Origin: Gymnopilus junonius
Lineage: Eukaryota > Basidiomycota > Agaricomycetes > Agaricales > Galerinaceae
Reading direction: 5' to 3'
Length of the DNA stretch: 64,000 nucleotides
NCBI GenBank assembly: GCA_015501075.1
Contig: JADNYJ010000198.1
Coordinates: 1 to 64,000, forward strand
Positions 1-10,292 of this stretch are shown here, piece after piece. Both the position numbers and the translations under genes were made by a program. The notes beneath the pieces are model-generated. The model worked only from the letters and a program-made list of their open reading frames with translations, was not told where the DNA came from and made no database searches. Every line of letters begins with the position of its first letter. Positions within the stretch are counted from its first letter, which is position 1.

Positions 1-57
1 TGTAGGAAGAGACGCGAGAGGAGGCGTTGAAGGTGATTTGGGTAGGCTGGATGTCAT
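1..57 (-). CDS. alpha/beta hydrolase paralogue, 5' end only (runs off window)
   Basis: The minus strand starts with ATG at 57-55 and stays open to the window edge, giving about 19 residues beginning MTSSLPKSPSTPP. This is the same N terminus, with one substitution seen (Leu for Val at residue 5), as the complete alpha/beta hydrolase that starts at 9865. The rest of the gene lies outside the window, so it may be a full paralogue or a fragment. Its upstream sequence matches the other copy for only 41 bases before giving way to a NACHT gene fragment on the same strand. Its promoter has therefore been replaced or lost. Confidence 0.6.
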   Translation of the reverse strand, partial: MTSSLPKSPSTPPLASLPT

Positions 58-98
58 CGTCGTTGGTGCTTGAGTGCAAGGTACATGATGACGGCGGT
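1..98. repeat. dispersed duplicate of the hydrolase 5' end, copy 1
   Basis: Bases 1-98 match 9809-9906 with two mismatches seen (around 35 and 47). The match covers the start codon, the first codons and 41 bp of leader of the hydrolase gene. It ends abruptly at 98/9906, where copy 1 joins NLR-derived sequence. The left limit is outside the window. Confidence 0.9.
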
Positions 99-411
99 AG
101 TCCAACTCGTTGAACGGTTTGTTGTTTTTTTGCAGCTTGAATACCGAGTATGATGTCCAAGCGCTCGGCTGGTTTGTGTCTAGGTGAACTGACGAATTTC
201 TCGACTGTAGAGGCGTAGATGAACTGTCCGGAAGCCTTTCTCACAAGTTTATCTATGACCTCGCTAGAAGGCCACGTGGTGGAGGGGAGGGTTGATTTGA
301 GGTGATGATTATGGCGAACGAATTGGAACATGTCGACCAAATATTTCTTGATATCCGCATCGGGATTGAAAGAGTCGTCTAGGGTTACTGGCGACGACAC
401 ATGGATGGCGG
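99..411 (-). pseudogene. NACHT-domain NLR fragment (truncated)
   Basis: Read on the minus strand from 411, one open frame encodes about 100 residues typical of the C-terminal part of fungal NACHT NTPase domains. It contains LDDSFNPDADIKKYL, then KASGQFIYASTVEKFV, then PAERLDIILGIQAAKK. This is the segment after the NTP-binding motifs in mushroom NLR-like proteins, which act as regulated switches in non-self recognition and cell death. P-loop, Walker B and repeat domains are absent, so it is a fragment. At a run of seven A bases (around 126-132) the family pattern continues (KPFNELDY) in another frame. That second frame runs open into the hydrolase start codon at 57. It could be a decayed remnant, or one exon of a chimaeric gene. 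Confidence 0.75.
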
Positions 412-1982
412 TCTATGGGTAGTCTCAATGATGGCGGTCTGAGCAATAATGCACGAGGACAGATAGGATCGAGCCGCCAGTGCGGCATATACTAAGTATC
501 ATGATCAATAATCACAGGCATCCTTAGAATGGAAATGTTGGATAGAGATGCCATCGGTTAGTTAGGACCCTCGTTTGAGAAAGCTCCCGAGTAATCACCG
601 TTAAGTGTTTCTGCTTCCACGGAGCGAAGAAGCATGTGGCACAGCAAAGATCTTCCCACAGACAGTTTTCTCTCCTTGAACGGTGTGTATGACTCTCTTC
701 TTCATGATGAATATCTCCCACGCATTGTTGGCTTGAAAAGCCCTAGTCACTGATTTGATTCGACTGGTTGGGAATGCCGAATTTCGAAGTTCTTACAAGG
801 TGTGCAGGGCGGAATGATTTATTTCCAAATGATCACAAGGGCTCTAGCGCACACACTACAATTCGGCCTCGCGTCCCGGCGGGCGCCTACTCGATGATGT
901 CATCTGTGTTGTCGAGTCAGCACTTCAGATTGATGAAGATTAATTTTCTCACCAACCTCGCTTAGAGAACGCAAGGGTTGTGGACGTGTCTTGATTCTCA
1001 CCATTCCTGACGTCTTCCATTTGCTACCTTTTTTATTGCTGCCTTTGCATTCCGGCTCATATTCCTTGAACCTGAGAAGATCGATGTGTGAGGAGATTAT
1101 CAAATCTAATTTTGGACAGTGACTATCAAGAATTAATGGATGGCGGGCACCTGCCACGCGCTCTTGTCCCACTGTCCTGTCTACCTATTGATGGAGGCCT
1201 GAATCCTGGCACCAGATGGACCCTATTTGCCATTCTATGTATATGAAGGAAGGACAAACCTTGGGGTACATATAGTGATGTACTGTTAGCTTGCTTGCTT
1301 ATCCAGAAAAGAAGCTCATGGATAACAGCGCCAATTTTTTTCGCCTACAATCCTCTGAGCTATTCTTCGATAATTCAGGACGATTCTATCGAGGAGTAGC
1401 ACGCATTGGTCCTTCTACTTCTGTAGATCCCCTTAAAGATGCATCAGAATAGAAGCTTAGTGTCTTGCCCTAGTATCCGTTTTATCAAATGTTTATCCCC
1501 TTTTATTTGAAATGTCAAGCCTCCTGCTCCGAGGACCAACATAGCCTTCAGGGCTAGGACTAGAACAAAGTCAGAAAGCCGAGTATGTCTGTTTTTTCCC
1601 ATCCCTGTGTTCACCCGGATAGGAAAATGACTCAAACATTTGACTGCTTCCGGTAGCACGGTGTTGCAAAATGGCGTGGTGACATGGTAATTTGTCTTGG
1701 GCTGATTTGTATGGATCAGTGGATCCAGGTACGGAGCTTTACTTGGGAAAGGAAGGCTCCAGGTATTCCCGTCTCTTGCACATGTCTTGGCATGAAAGGG
1801 TTCACTTCAGGAGAATGGAATTGGCTTGTCCAATCACCACGCGTCTATAACGAAACTGTAACTCGGAGTTTTTTTGTTTGAGCGTATAAATTCTGCAACT
1901 TTTTTTGATTGACCTACAGATCGACAACCTATATCCAAGCTCTTCTGACCATCATCAACGGGCACCGCACGCCACATCACTT
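412..1982. other. no gene recognised
   Basis: About 1.6 kb with only short open frames and no recognisable protein pattern. No further NACHT, WD40 or ankyrin sequence was seen next to the NLR fragment. The last few hundred bases should contain the promoter of the gene starting at 1983. Confidence 0.5.
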
Positions 1983-2798
1983 ATGTCCCAACAAACACCC
2001 CCTACCGTGGAGTTTTCTGTGAGTCTTTCTCTCCACTTTAGATGAAGTTCTGCGCCTCTTACATCGTCTGTCATATCATAGAAAGGGGAAAAGGTGAAAC
2101 TGAATTACAGGATACAAGGCTCTAGCGAGAATGCCATGGTGTACGGCAATCCGAAGGATGACAGGAACCGTACGAAGTCTTTCCTGGAAAAAGACACGGA
2201 GGTGGTCATCAAATTGGACCAGACGCGACCCGCCTTACCACGGTCATCGGTAAGTCTTGTGTTCCCACTGACGGAGATACTATTAACTGAATGAGCTCTT
2301 CTACTCATAGACTGGTGGAGCTGGAACTACGCCAGGTCGCGAAAAGGATTATTCCTGCCAGAAATTAACGGGCGAAAGGTACAAGATCGTCACAGCTACA
2401 GCAGAACATGTCACCCATAAACGGATCCCTCACACATCCCTTTCTAGGAAGGAGAGTGGTAAAGTCGATGAGGTGCGAATCTTTCTTGAAGGCGACTATG
2501 CCCACATTATTAAGGAATGGAGCTACGACGACAAAGAATTTGGAAAGCAAACTCTGAAGGTCAATGACATTATTAAGATCGATGGTGGAGCGCGTACATC
2601 CACGGTAAGTGTCATATACCAACATCTTTGTTTGATACTGATGCTAATAACGAACCATAGGGGAGAACACTTGCTACTAACACGGTCTATCCAAAGTTGG
2701 CCATGTATACATTTTTTAAGACGACTTCGGAGCGATATCCCGTTTATTGGAAGTCTGACGAGTTCCATCCCCCTTCTGCTTACAAGAAAGTTGTATAA
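1983..2798 (+). CDS. hypothetical protein, 4 exons, about 211 aa
   Basis: Exons 1983-2018, 2082-2249, 2311-2604 and 2661-2798 join in frame through consensus introns (gtgagt, gtaagt and gtaagt donors; ATAG acceptors). The start MSQQTPPTVEFS is the first ATG that makes this frame. The product is hydrophilic and rich in Lys, Asp and Thr, with no signal peptide or membrane segment. The third exon, encoding for example EVRIFLEGDYAHIIKEW and KVNDIIKIDGGA, looks beta-strand-rich. I do not recognise the family. The clean four-exon structure and stop (TAA) argue that it is a real gene and not a chance frame. Confidence 0.7.
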
Positions 2799-3248
2799 GT
2801 CATGCTACTGATGGGGTTTGATAATTATTGAACAACTATTTACAAACTTATTGCAACCCCGGAGTTCTTTACGAAATTTGATTACTTAGTTCAGTGTATC
2901 AATCGCCTTTTGACTTGGGAAGAATTATATAATGAATGGTATCCATTCGCTAATAAGTTTCGTCCACTACCTTTTGAGGTACTACGAGAGTGGTAGATGG
3001 CCTTAGCCTCCAGAGGGATTTTTGAAATTGGCAGGGAGTTGCAAGATTTTGGTCTGAATTCATATCGTTTTGTCAGCTATGATTCGAATTTCGGAAGTTG
3101 AAACGCCGTGATTACTCAGCAGTGTCACTGTCAGCAGTGTCAGATGTTCCCCTCGTGATCTTGGGATTGGCGTGGAAAACCACGTGATTATAAACAAGAT
3201 TGGAATCCGAACTTCCACTGCCGTTTTGGTTTTGTTTTCTTATTTATC
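2799..3248. other. intergenic, promoter of kinase-like gene
   Basis: 450 bp between two plus-strand genes with no coding pattern. A small direct repeat (cagcagtgtca, twice) lies around 3118-3142. The stretch probably carries the terminator of the upstream gene and the promoter of the kinase-like gene. Confidence 0.4.
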
Positions 3249-4853
3249 ATGGAGGTCGGGTCGTTTCTTCTAGCTTTAAGTTCTTGCAAAACTCATCTTT
3301 TTTACAGATTTGTACCCCAAGGATCCCTTTCGATTTTCAACCTGGGCAAGATGATTTCAACATACTTGAACGTTTAGAATTCTGGGACTCTCCAGACACG
3401 ATTCGTTTCTTTAAAGAACACGGTTATATTCTTTATAAACGATTCTTCTCCTGTGGGGACCCGTCGTGTCTGTCAACTCCAGCCCTATCATCTGAAGAGG
3501 TTGTGGATGACCGCTACCCTTATGCGTCTTACGATTATAGATACGATCCTGAAAAGCTTCTTCTTGCGTCGGACATAAGAGTTAGCACTACTATCTCTGT
3601 CTTATTTTTTACGCTAACTGGTTGTCTCAGGTAAAAGTGGCATTCGCACAAGATTCCCTTGGACGACATGTCGCTATCAAGCTTGTGCGTGATGATACTG
3701 ACGAGTACCGTGTTCTGCGGTTTCTGAATCAACAACCGCTGGAGACTTTGCACGAAAATTGTGTAATTCCTGTTCTAGAATTATTGCCCGTGGCAGGATT
3801 CTGGTTTGCGGTGATGCCCAGGTAAATTTGAACACCTCTCTTGATATTTTACTGAGGACTCATAGATGGGGTGGCTCTGTGCGACTACCCAAACCAGTAA
3901 CGATTCTTGATGCCTTAGATCTTATGCACGCCATGCTGAAGGTTCGTATTACAATCAATGAGCTGTAACCGGAGTGTTAATCTACATTTCTAAAGGGTCT
4001 ATCCTTTCTTCACAAGCACAATATCAGTCATGGGGTGAGCCATAATCTGCTTCCATCGGAGACGAACTTATATTTTCCAGGATATACATGACGATAATAT
4101 GTTGGCCAATCATTTTTGCGATGCGAGGGAGGCATCAAATTGCCAAATTCGTCGTGACTTGCGTTCTCGACGAAGCCTATCATACGCATTATTTGATTTC
4201 GACTTTTCTACCATACTGCCTGCACACTTGGATCGCAAGGAATTGCGACTTCCATATGAGAGATCCTGGGGTACATTTTGTAGGGTGTACGACACTGCTC
4301 AAGGTGAATTTAACTACAACCCCTTTGTATTTGATGTTGGAAACTTGGGTGTTGCGTTCTGTGACCGGTATCAGGTCAGTTTTTCTGATTCTCATTGCTC
4401 TTTAATCTCATCCGCTCCTTCCAGCATTTAACACCAGCTGCACCGTTCCTTGCACCATTACTGGATAGAATGACAACGCGTGACCTTGAACGTCGCTTCA
4501 CCGCATTGGAAGCTCTTCAATTCTTCGAAGACATGCTTTCGCGGATGACAGAAACTCAGCTCGCAACACCGTTTTGGGATGACAATTTTGAAGTATACCT
4601 GCCTTTTGACAAATACGACAGGTGGGTAAATCTTCCCCCTGACTTTACGAAGACCTGGGCTATCTACAAAGAACCCCCACTCCCCTTGATAACGAAGCTT
4701 CTTCGTTGGATTTGTGGGTACAATTGGGTGTACCACACTGTGGCATTTATCCGATGGACCATTTACAGACTGGCACACTTACCGACAAGGACAACTACTT
4801 GGTTCGTTGGCCTCAGGACTTCTTTGACTACACACTGTTCCCAATTGCTGTAA
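3249..4853 (+). CDS. atypical protein kinase-like protein (probable pseudokinase)
   Basis: Seven exons: 3249-3254, 3308-3580, 3631-3821, 3866-3941, 3996-4034, 4081-4374 and 4425-4853, about 435 aa. Kinase landmarks appear in order. There is a VAIK-type lysine (GRHVAIKLV, about residue 105), then HGDIHDDNML in place of the HRDxxxxN catalytic loop, with the intron falling inside HG/D. Then comes LFDFDFS in place of DFG. Catalytic Asp and Asn are kept, but Arg and the DFG glycine are changed. Activity is therefore doubtful although nucleotide binding is possible. The C-terminal tail is Trp- and Leu-rich with no repeats. Proteins of this type are expanded in mushrooms and their substrates are unknown. 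The first exon of only two codons is inferred from a weak donor (gtcggg). An alternative start further upstream cannot be excluded. Confidence 0.8.
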
Positions 4854-5934
4854 TTCACACTTATATCAGAGCTCGACTCTGTCAATTCAAGCCTTTGTAC
4901 TTACTTAGTCCTCTAATCATTGCTTAAGCCATATTTCCTGAGAAGATTCATCTGATGTAGCATGCACAACGTATTGAGACTAAGTTCGATAAGTTTGCCA
5001 TGCATTTTCTTTTTTAAAATAGTTAGAAAGACCTGAGACGCCTTTGATGATGGAAACAGCGAGTGCCGAATGCGAAGGCGAACTGAACGTATTCTGAATT
5101 GAGCTACTATGTAGTACCGCATAATAGTTTGAGTTGAAGGGCGGGTGTCTTGTGCTGAGAGGAGTCGAGGTTGCTCCTTTGGTGGGTCACTTCGTAAATT
5201 ATGATATTTGTGGTCTCCTGGGGCAATGGAGGAAGAGTGCTGAAGTTCTTGGGAGTGTCATCTTAGTTCTGTCAGGATTAGTTGACCTTGAGTTGACCCG
5301 AAGATGATGAGAGGGTAAAAAAAGCCAGGAAAAGAATCTTCGTCCGCATGAACACACCAAGCAAGTTAATTTCAGGTAGAATAATAAACTTTGTCACTGT
5401 CAGATTGGAGGCAGTGCGCTGATGTAGCAGACTCAACACACGGTTAGTACCCCAGTAAATTTTGTGTAAAGAACACTTGTAAAGAACACTTATAGGATTA
5501 TACGCGATTATTCTGTGCTGTTATTCTAGCAAGACAGTGCACGATGGGATTGTAAAACGCTCGAAATTTAACTGGTACATTATAATTGTGACCGTGGGAC
5601 ATTACAAAGCACTATAGTATATGACTTTCCGACATTTCTGGTTACAAAATGCTGTTTGCTCGCCCTTTGTTATGCTGGACTACTTATTCATACATTTACA
5701 AGTGTTACCTCAATATAATCATCCCCACGAGTGGATGCCTCAGATGTGGGCTCCACTATGCAGTGGGTTAAGATTCATTTTGAAATAGAAGGAGATTACG
5801 TGGATGTCTAGGGCCCCAGTGCAGGATTACTGAAGTCTGACAAAGACATCTTGAATTACTAAAGGATAATGGTAAATCTACTGCATAGTGTTTTTCCACA
5901 GTGGCATCCAGTTCGGTGTAAAAATGCGAGTCAT
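4854..5934. other. no gene recognised
   Basis: About 1.1 kb between the convergent kinase-like and P450 genes. Only short frames are present. A short direct duplication (aagaacacttgtaaagaacactta) occurs near 5468-5491. Confidence 0.5.
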
Positions 5935-8054
5935 TCACACTCTCTTAAACATCACTTCGGCAGTCCTACTAGCGGTCAGAAGGCCGGAAAACCAGAAGTT
6001 ATCTGGACGAGGGCCATCATTGGGAAACTTCACATCGTAGTTGAGTAAGATATAAACGAGCATTGCCTTCAGCTCGTTGACCGCAAAGAAACGTCCTGGG
6101 CTGTCAAGGTAAGGAAAACTTTTCAGGCCACAATGCTCTTTTTTAAACCAGGGAAATTACGAACCAGGTGTGCCTGCCCATGCCGAAAGTGTAGTAGTTT
6201 GGTGCCATGGAGACAAATTGGTGTTTTAATCCCTCTCCTTCATGAGGCATATTTGAAAACCTGAAGCCCTGGAACTCATGTGCTCTGTCATAGTTTTTCT
6301 GCGATTCTACGTCAGTCGTTTGCATTGACGAAGACGAAGCTTTCGCGCACTGACGTCGTCAAGATGAGTCTCATAGGAAGCGATTGCTACCTCTGTACCT
6401 GCTGGCAGTGTTATTCCATTGGAAAATGTAAAGTTCTGGAGGATTTTGCGATTCATGGCCTCTAGAGATCAGAATCAGGCCACCGTTACAAGTGACAATG
6501 ACTCATCCTTACGAGCTCCGACTGCAGATCTTTGGGATTCCATGATAAAGCTTTCGAGCTTGCGCATCTTTTGCATTGAAAGCTTGGTCCAGCCCTCTGC
6601 TTCGATGACGGATTCCACCTCCTCCCGCAAGGGTGCTACGTACTCTGGATAAGCTGCTAGATTGAATAATGTGTGCGTCAATGCCTGAAAATAGTTTCTT
6701 AGACGTCAGAAATTGGTAATAAAGAACAACTTGGCTGACGTTCGTCGTAGTATGGATGGCGGCGACATTGACGCTTAATACGCGGATGGCTATTTCTTCA
6801 ATTTGTGAAGATGAGGACCTTTCGCTTCGTCAAATAGCCAGCTGATAAGATCGTTCTTGGGTGTTTAGTGAGAACAACAGCGATACATTACTAAATAATC
6901 CTTTCTTACCGGTTTATCAGGCCAATCTTTTCCGTGCCTTTCCCTCTGTTTAAGTTGTTCCTCTACTAACGGACGAATGTGGTGCACCGCTCGCTTGATC
7001 CTTCCAGGAACCTTGGTGAGAACAGGACCGACTAGACTAGACGGTACATTAATTTGTTTCCGACGGACCAGTTGGCCAAGATTTACTACTTACGGTTTGA
7101 GGAACTCTGGAAACAAATTTATAATTTGTGCGCCAATAAAGACATCGATAGTGAATTGTTCGTTAATTCTTGGAAGCAGGATCTCTGCCTGGAAGGATAA
7201 GATAGGATCAGCCTAGGATTGCAGTCGAATAAAAATAGTCAAGCAGACATAACGGCAAGCCAACGAAGACACGATTGGTCGTCCTGCAGACTATTTTCAT
7301 GATAGTATTGAAAGCCGGAACTGTTATCCACTCTGACAAGGGTTAACATACAGGATCAAGGGATAAAATGCATTATGTACCGTCTTTGACTGGGATAACA
7401 TCCTTAAAGGATGCGATAATCTCATCTTTGACATCTGGAAACCGAACTCGAGGTTTCGAGTCAAAGTGGTACGAATGGTGGAAATGTGATAAATATCCTG
7501 CTGGACCTGTTTTCCAAGGGTATAATCAGCCTGGAGGGTCTGATGGGAAACAAACAATTAGGCGAGAATTTCTAATAATCAAGCCAGACGCTTTGCCTCG
7601 CGGACAGCTTCCTCAAATGAACCTGACTCTCATTGGCACGGCGAATGTCTTCAACCATTTCGTGTCCGCTAACGATCACAAGCCATTTTGAGAGTGTCGA
7701 GACCTTGAAGGCTGAGCCATAATACTAATACCAACGTCAGTGTGAAGGCGTGTCCTGCGTGGCATCAATGGTTTTGATAGTACACACTTTACTGTATCCT
7801 TCTTGGATCATTTCATGTCCATGCAGAAAGAACCGTATAGCATCGATGTATGGCCAAAGACCAGAAGACCCTACCGTTGGAATGTGTTGAAAGCTATTTA
7901 GACAGATAATTATGAGCTTCTGAATCACTTTTTCTGCCGGAGCACCACACTGGGAACCAACCTTTCGTCCAGCTGAGTTGCGATGCTTAGATATTAAATA
8001 GGCGGCCAACAGCAATATTAAGGTTGGAAGCGTCGTTGACCAGTCGATCTGCAT
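5935..8054 (-). CDS. cytochrome P450 monooxygenase, frameshifted
   Basis: The N terminus at 8054 has a hydrophobic anchor (MQIDWSTTLPTLILLLAAYL). It is followed by HIPTVGSSG, typical of basidiomycete P450s. In order I see FVGLPL in mid-protein, INEQFTIDVFIGAQIINLF, an I-helix-like AAIHTTT, and the K-helix region (PLREEVESVIEAEGW, ESQR). The haem loop FGMGRHTCPGRFFA and a normal end at 5935 complete it. The haem cysteine codon is split by an intron (TG/C). P450s are haem enzymes of the ER membrane that insert oxygen into lipophilic substrates; the substrate here is unknown. Frame breaks occur near 7621, 7444, 7168 and 6815, and probably one near 7890. Splice sites elsewhere are good, including one likely GC-AG intron. 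Either the gene is decaying or the assembly dropped bases. Confidence 0.85.
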
Positions 8055-8412
8055 GTCGTACGAGAAGTAAATTTAAGTCGGATGCGTGGGATACATTGAG
8101 CAGAACAAAAGAAACCGTTAAATATGTACCACTGCAAAGTGAGTGGGAACCACAAGCAGGCTGGTCTTCTGACCGTTCGGTAGCACCGTGAGTTCCGTAT
8201 CTCTGCTATATTTGGCGAGTGAGTTTGACAGTCCATCCTCTTGACAGAATTATAAAATGTATTCGAACGGGCATGCTGGTCATATACAACCTGCGTGCGT
8301 ATATATACACAAAGAAAGAGACGGTAAGCTCGATTCTTAAACGGTATGATTAATGTGTACGAAACCTTCCGATGACTGTAGGACCAGCCCAATCAAACAC
8401 AAGACGCCCCAT
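8055..8412. promoter_or_regulatory. P450 upstream region with TATA-like stretch
   Basis: 358 bp between the hydrolase 3' end and the P450 start, both on the minus strand. A tatatata run lies at about 8297-8304, roughly 240 bp upstream of the P450 ATG. No coding pattern was seen. A promoter role is inferred from position only. Confidence 0.3.
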
Positions 8413-9865
8413 CTACACATCTCTCCCTTCAAACCCACTCTCAAGTAATGCCTTTCCCTCCCTAACACACCTCTCAACCAGCAAATTAAATTGATCCTCG
8501 CGCTGAGCATGTATACCATGACCTGTCTCCTCCCACTGCTGTAATTCCACCCTCCGAGAGTTTGACTCCGCGTCACTCTTACTTAGGCCATTTTTCATAG
8601 CCTCGTAGATCCGCACGGAGCATGAAGGGCGGACAAGATGATCATCATCGCCTGTGACGAGAATGACTTTAGGGACATTTGCGGCGATGTAGGCTAGTCT
8701 TTCTGGGGAAACGTAGTGTGTAAGTGCGGCAGCCATTTGGGAGATGTGGCCCATGAAGAGTTGGGGTTTAGTGATGGTGACGCGGCGCAGGAAGCCCTAT
8801 AGAAATAGTAAAAAAATCATCAACTCAGTACATGAAATACAGCTGAAAGTTTTATCAAATACCTCAGCTTGAACGTCTGAATTTGTTTTCCCTTGCTTAT
8901 TATCCTCCGTATTTCCGTTCCATTCTGCATGTGGGTCGCTTTTAGCTTTCTCATCTAGCCAAACTTTTGGGAATAGCATATCAAGCACAGTTGGTACTTT
9001 ATTTTCCGGAGCAGGTGTGAATGTGAGTTTTGTCAGGCACTGGAGGCCCTTCAACTGTAGGTTATGTTATTATCAGTGAAAAAGTGATGATCAAAATAAT
9101 AAAACACACCGGAGGGAAATTGTTCCATATATGTCCGCCAGGAGTCGTAACGGCCAGCAGCAGAGAAGATATCCGGTGTGGTATGCGATACGCCAGTTCT
9201 AGAATGATGCGGTCGTTCAGACCTAGGATAAGAAAACATCTGGAATAACTCACCCTGGGCTATCATGCCACCTAGACTGATGCCCACTACGTTTAATTGG
9301 CGTTTTTCGGTCCAGCCGAGATAGTCAAGTAGGCATATCACATCCTCTGCCATACCTGAAGTTCTAGAACCCAAATGTGCATAGGGCGTCAGTATATCGT
9401 GTGCACTCATTTGCCGTTCATTAGGCCGATTTCGGCCATTGAACAACCAACCCGCCTCTGCGAAGTAAGAAACAGAACGTAAACTCACGTATATGGGCCT
9501 CTAGGATAACCTGAATTGCCAACCCCACGATTATCAAACACCAGCGCCGTACACGTCCCCTTGCCGCTTTCCCCACCTTTTAACCCAAACCACCGAACCT
9601 GCGGGCCCCAGGAAAAGCTGCTCGAGTTCAAACCCATAATAAAAACGACTTTGTCCAGCTTTTCGATAGCCTCTTCGTTGCCTTTGAGAGCCGGTGGTCC
9701 ATGTTGCTCGTAATAAAGTGAATGACTTTCGAGAATTTCTGGTCCTTCATTGAGAAGGGAAGAAACAGGGCAGAGACCGCGCTTGAAGCAAGTCTTTTCA
9801 GGAAACGCTGTAGGAAGAGACGCGAGAGGAGGCGTTGAAGGAGATTTGGGTACGCTGGATGTCAT
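8413..9865 (-). CDS. alpha/beta hydrolase-fold protein, 5 exons
   Basis: The start is ATG at 9865 and the stop TAG at 8413, about 390 aa in five exons. The intron after GPYT uses gtgagt and joins to TSGMAEDV at 9363. Fold landmarks appear in order: an oxyanion-loop region FIMGLNSSSFSWGPQ, FDNRGVGNSG, and the nucleophile elbow GISLGG (Ser). The acid motif TGDDDHLVRP (Asp) and the histidine motif ETGHGIHAQ follow. The Ser-Asp-His triad is complete, so an active esterase, lipase or related hydrolase is expected. No signal peptide is visible. A charged linker (residues about 230-265, rich in Lys, Asp and Asn) separates the core from the C-terminal triad part. The 5' end is duplicated at the left edge of the window. 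Confidence 0.9.
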
Positions 9866-9906
9866 CGTCGTTGGTGCTTGAGTGCAAGGTACATGATGAC
9901 GGCGGT
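9809..9906. repeat. dispersed duplicate of the hydrolase 5' end, copy 2
   Basis: This is the partner of bases 1-98. It spans the start codon (9863-9865), codons 1-19 and 41 bp of upstream leader of the intact hydrolase gene. Similarity stops at 9906. Confidence 0.9.
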
Positions 9907-9988
9907 TTTCACATGCGTTGAGGTTTAATTAAATTTAGATTTGACGATCCTTTAATCTGATGTACTGTTAAATACCACTTGTTGGCAT

Positions 9989-10091
9989 GGCAATATGGCC
10001 GAGTGGTCTAAGGCGCCAGAATCAGGCATTCGATGTTCAGTCGGGAGCAATCTGGTCCGAAAGGGCGAGGGTTCGAATCCCTCTGTTGTCA
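9989..10091 (+). tRNA. tRNA-Leu(CAG) with 23-nt intron
   Basis: The cloverleaf can be drawn by hand. The acceptor stem GGCAATA pairs with TGTTGTC (two G-U pairs), with discriminator A at 10091. The D arm lies in GGCCGAGTGGTCTAAGGC. The anticodon stem CCAGA (10016-10020) pairs with TCTGG (10051-10055). Anticodon CAG sits at 10023-10025 after the invariant T, followed by an intron at about 10027-10049. A long variable arm, as expected for Leu, and T arm GAGGGTTCGAATCCCTC complete it. The internal A box (TGGCCGAGTGG) and B box (GGTTCGAATCC) are intact, and a short TTTT run follows at 10096. Confidence 0.9.
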
Positions 10092-10292
10092 TGTAGTTTT
10101 GTCTTCCGGAATGGAACTTTTTCATCCACTGTTGGTTTCATGAACTTGGTGACACTAACCAAAAAATAATATCTGTAAATTTTTAAAAGTACTGCTTTAC
10201 GGAGAATCGATAACTGCGAGGGAGATGTGGTATTAAAGGGTTGCTATAAATACATCTGACGACATGGTATCACACTGAATTAGCCATCCTAG

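Noticed and set aside
1684..1881. Plus-strand frame of 65 aa with several Trp and Cys
   Set aside because: It is short, has no recognisable pattern, no intron partner and no similarity to the neighbouring gene.
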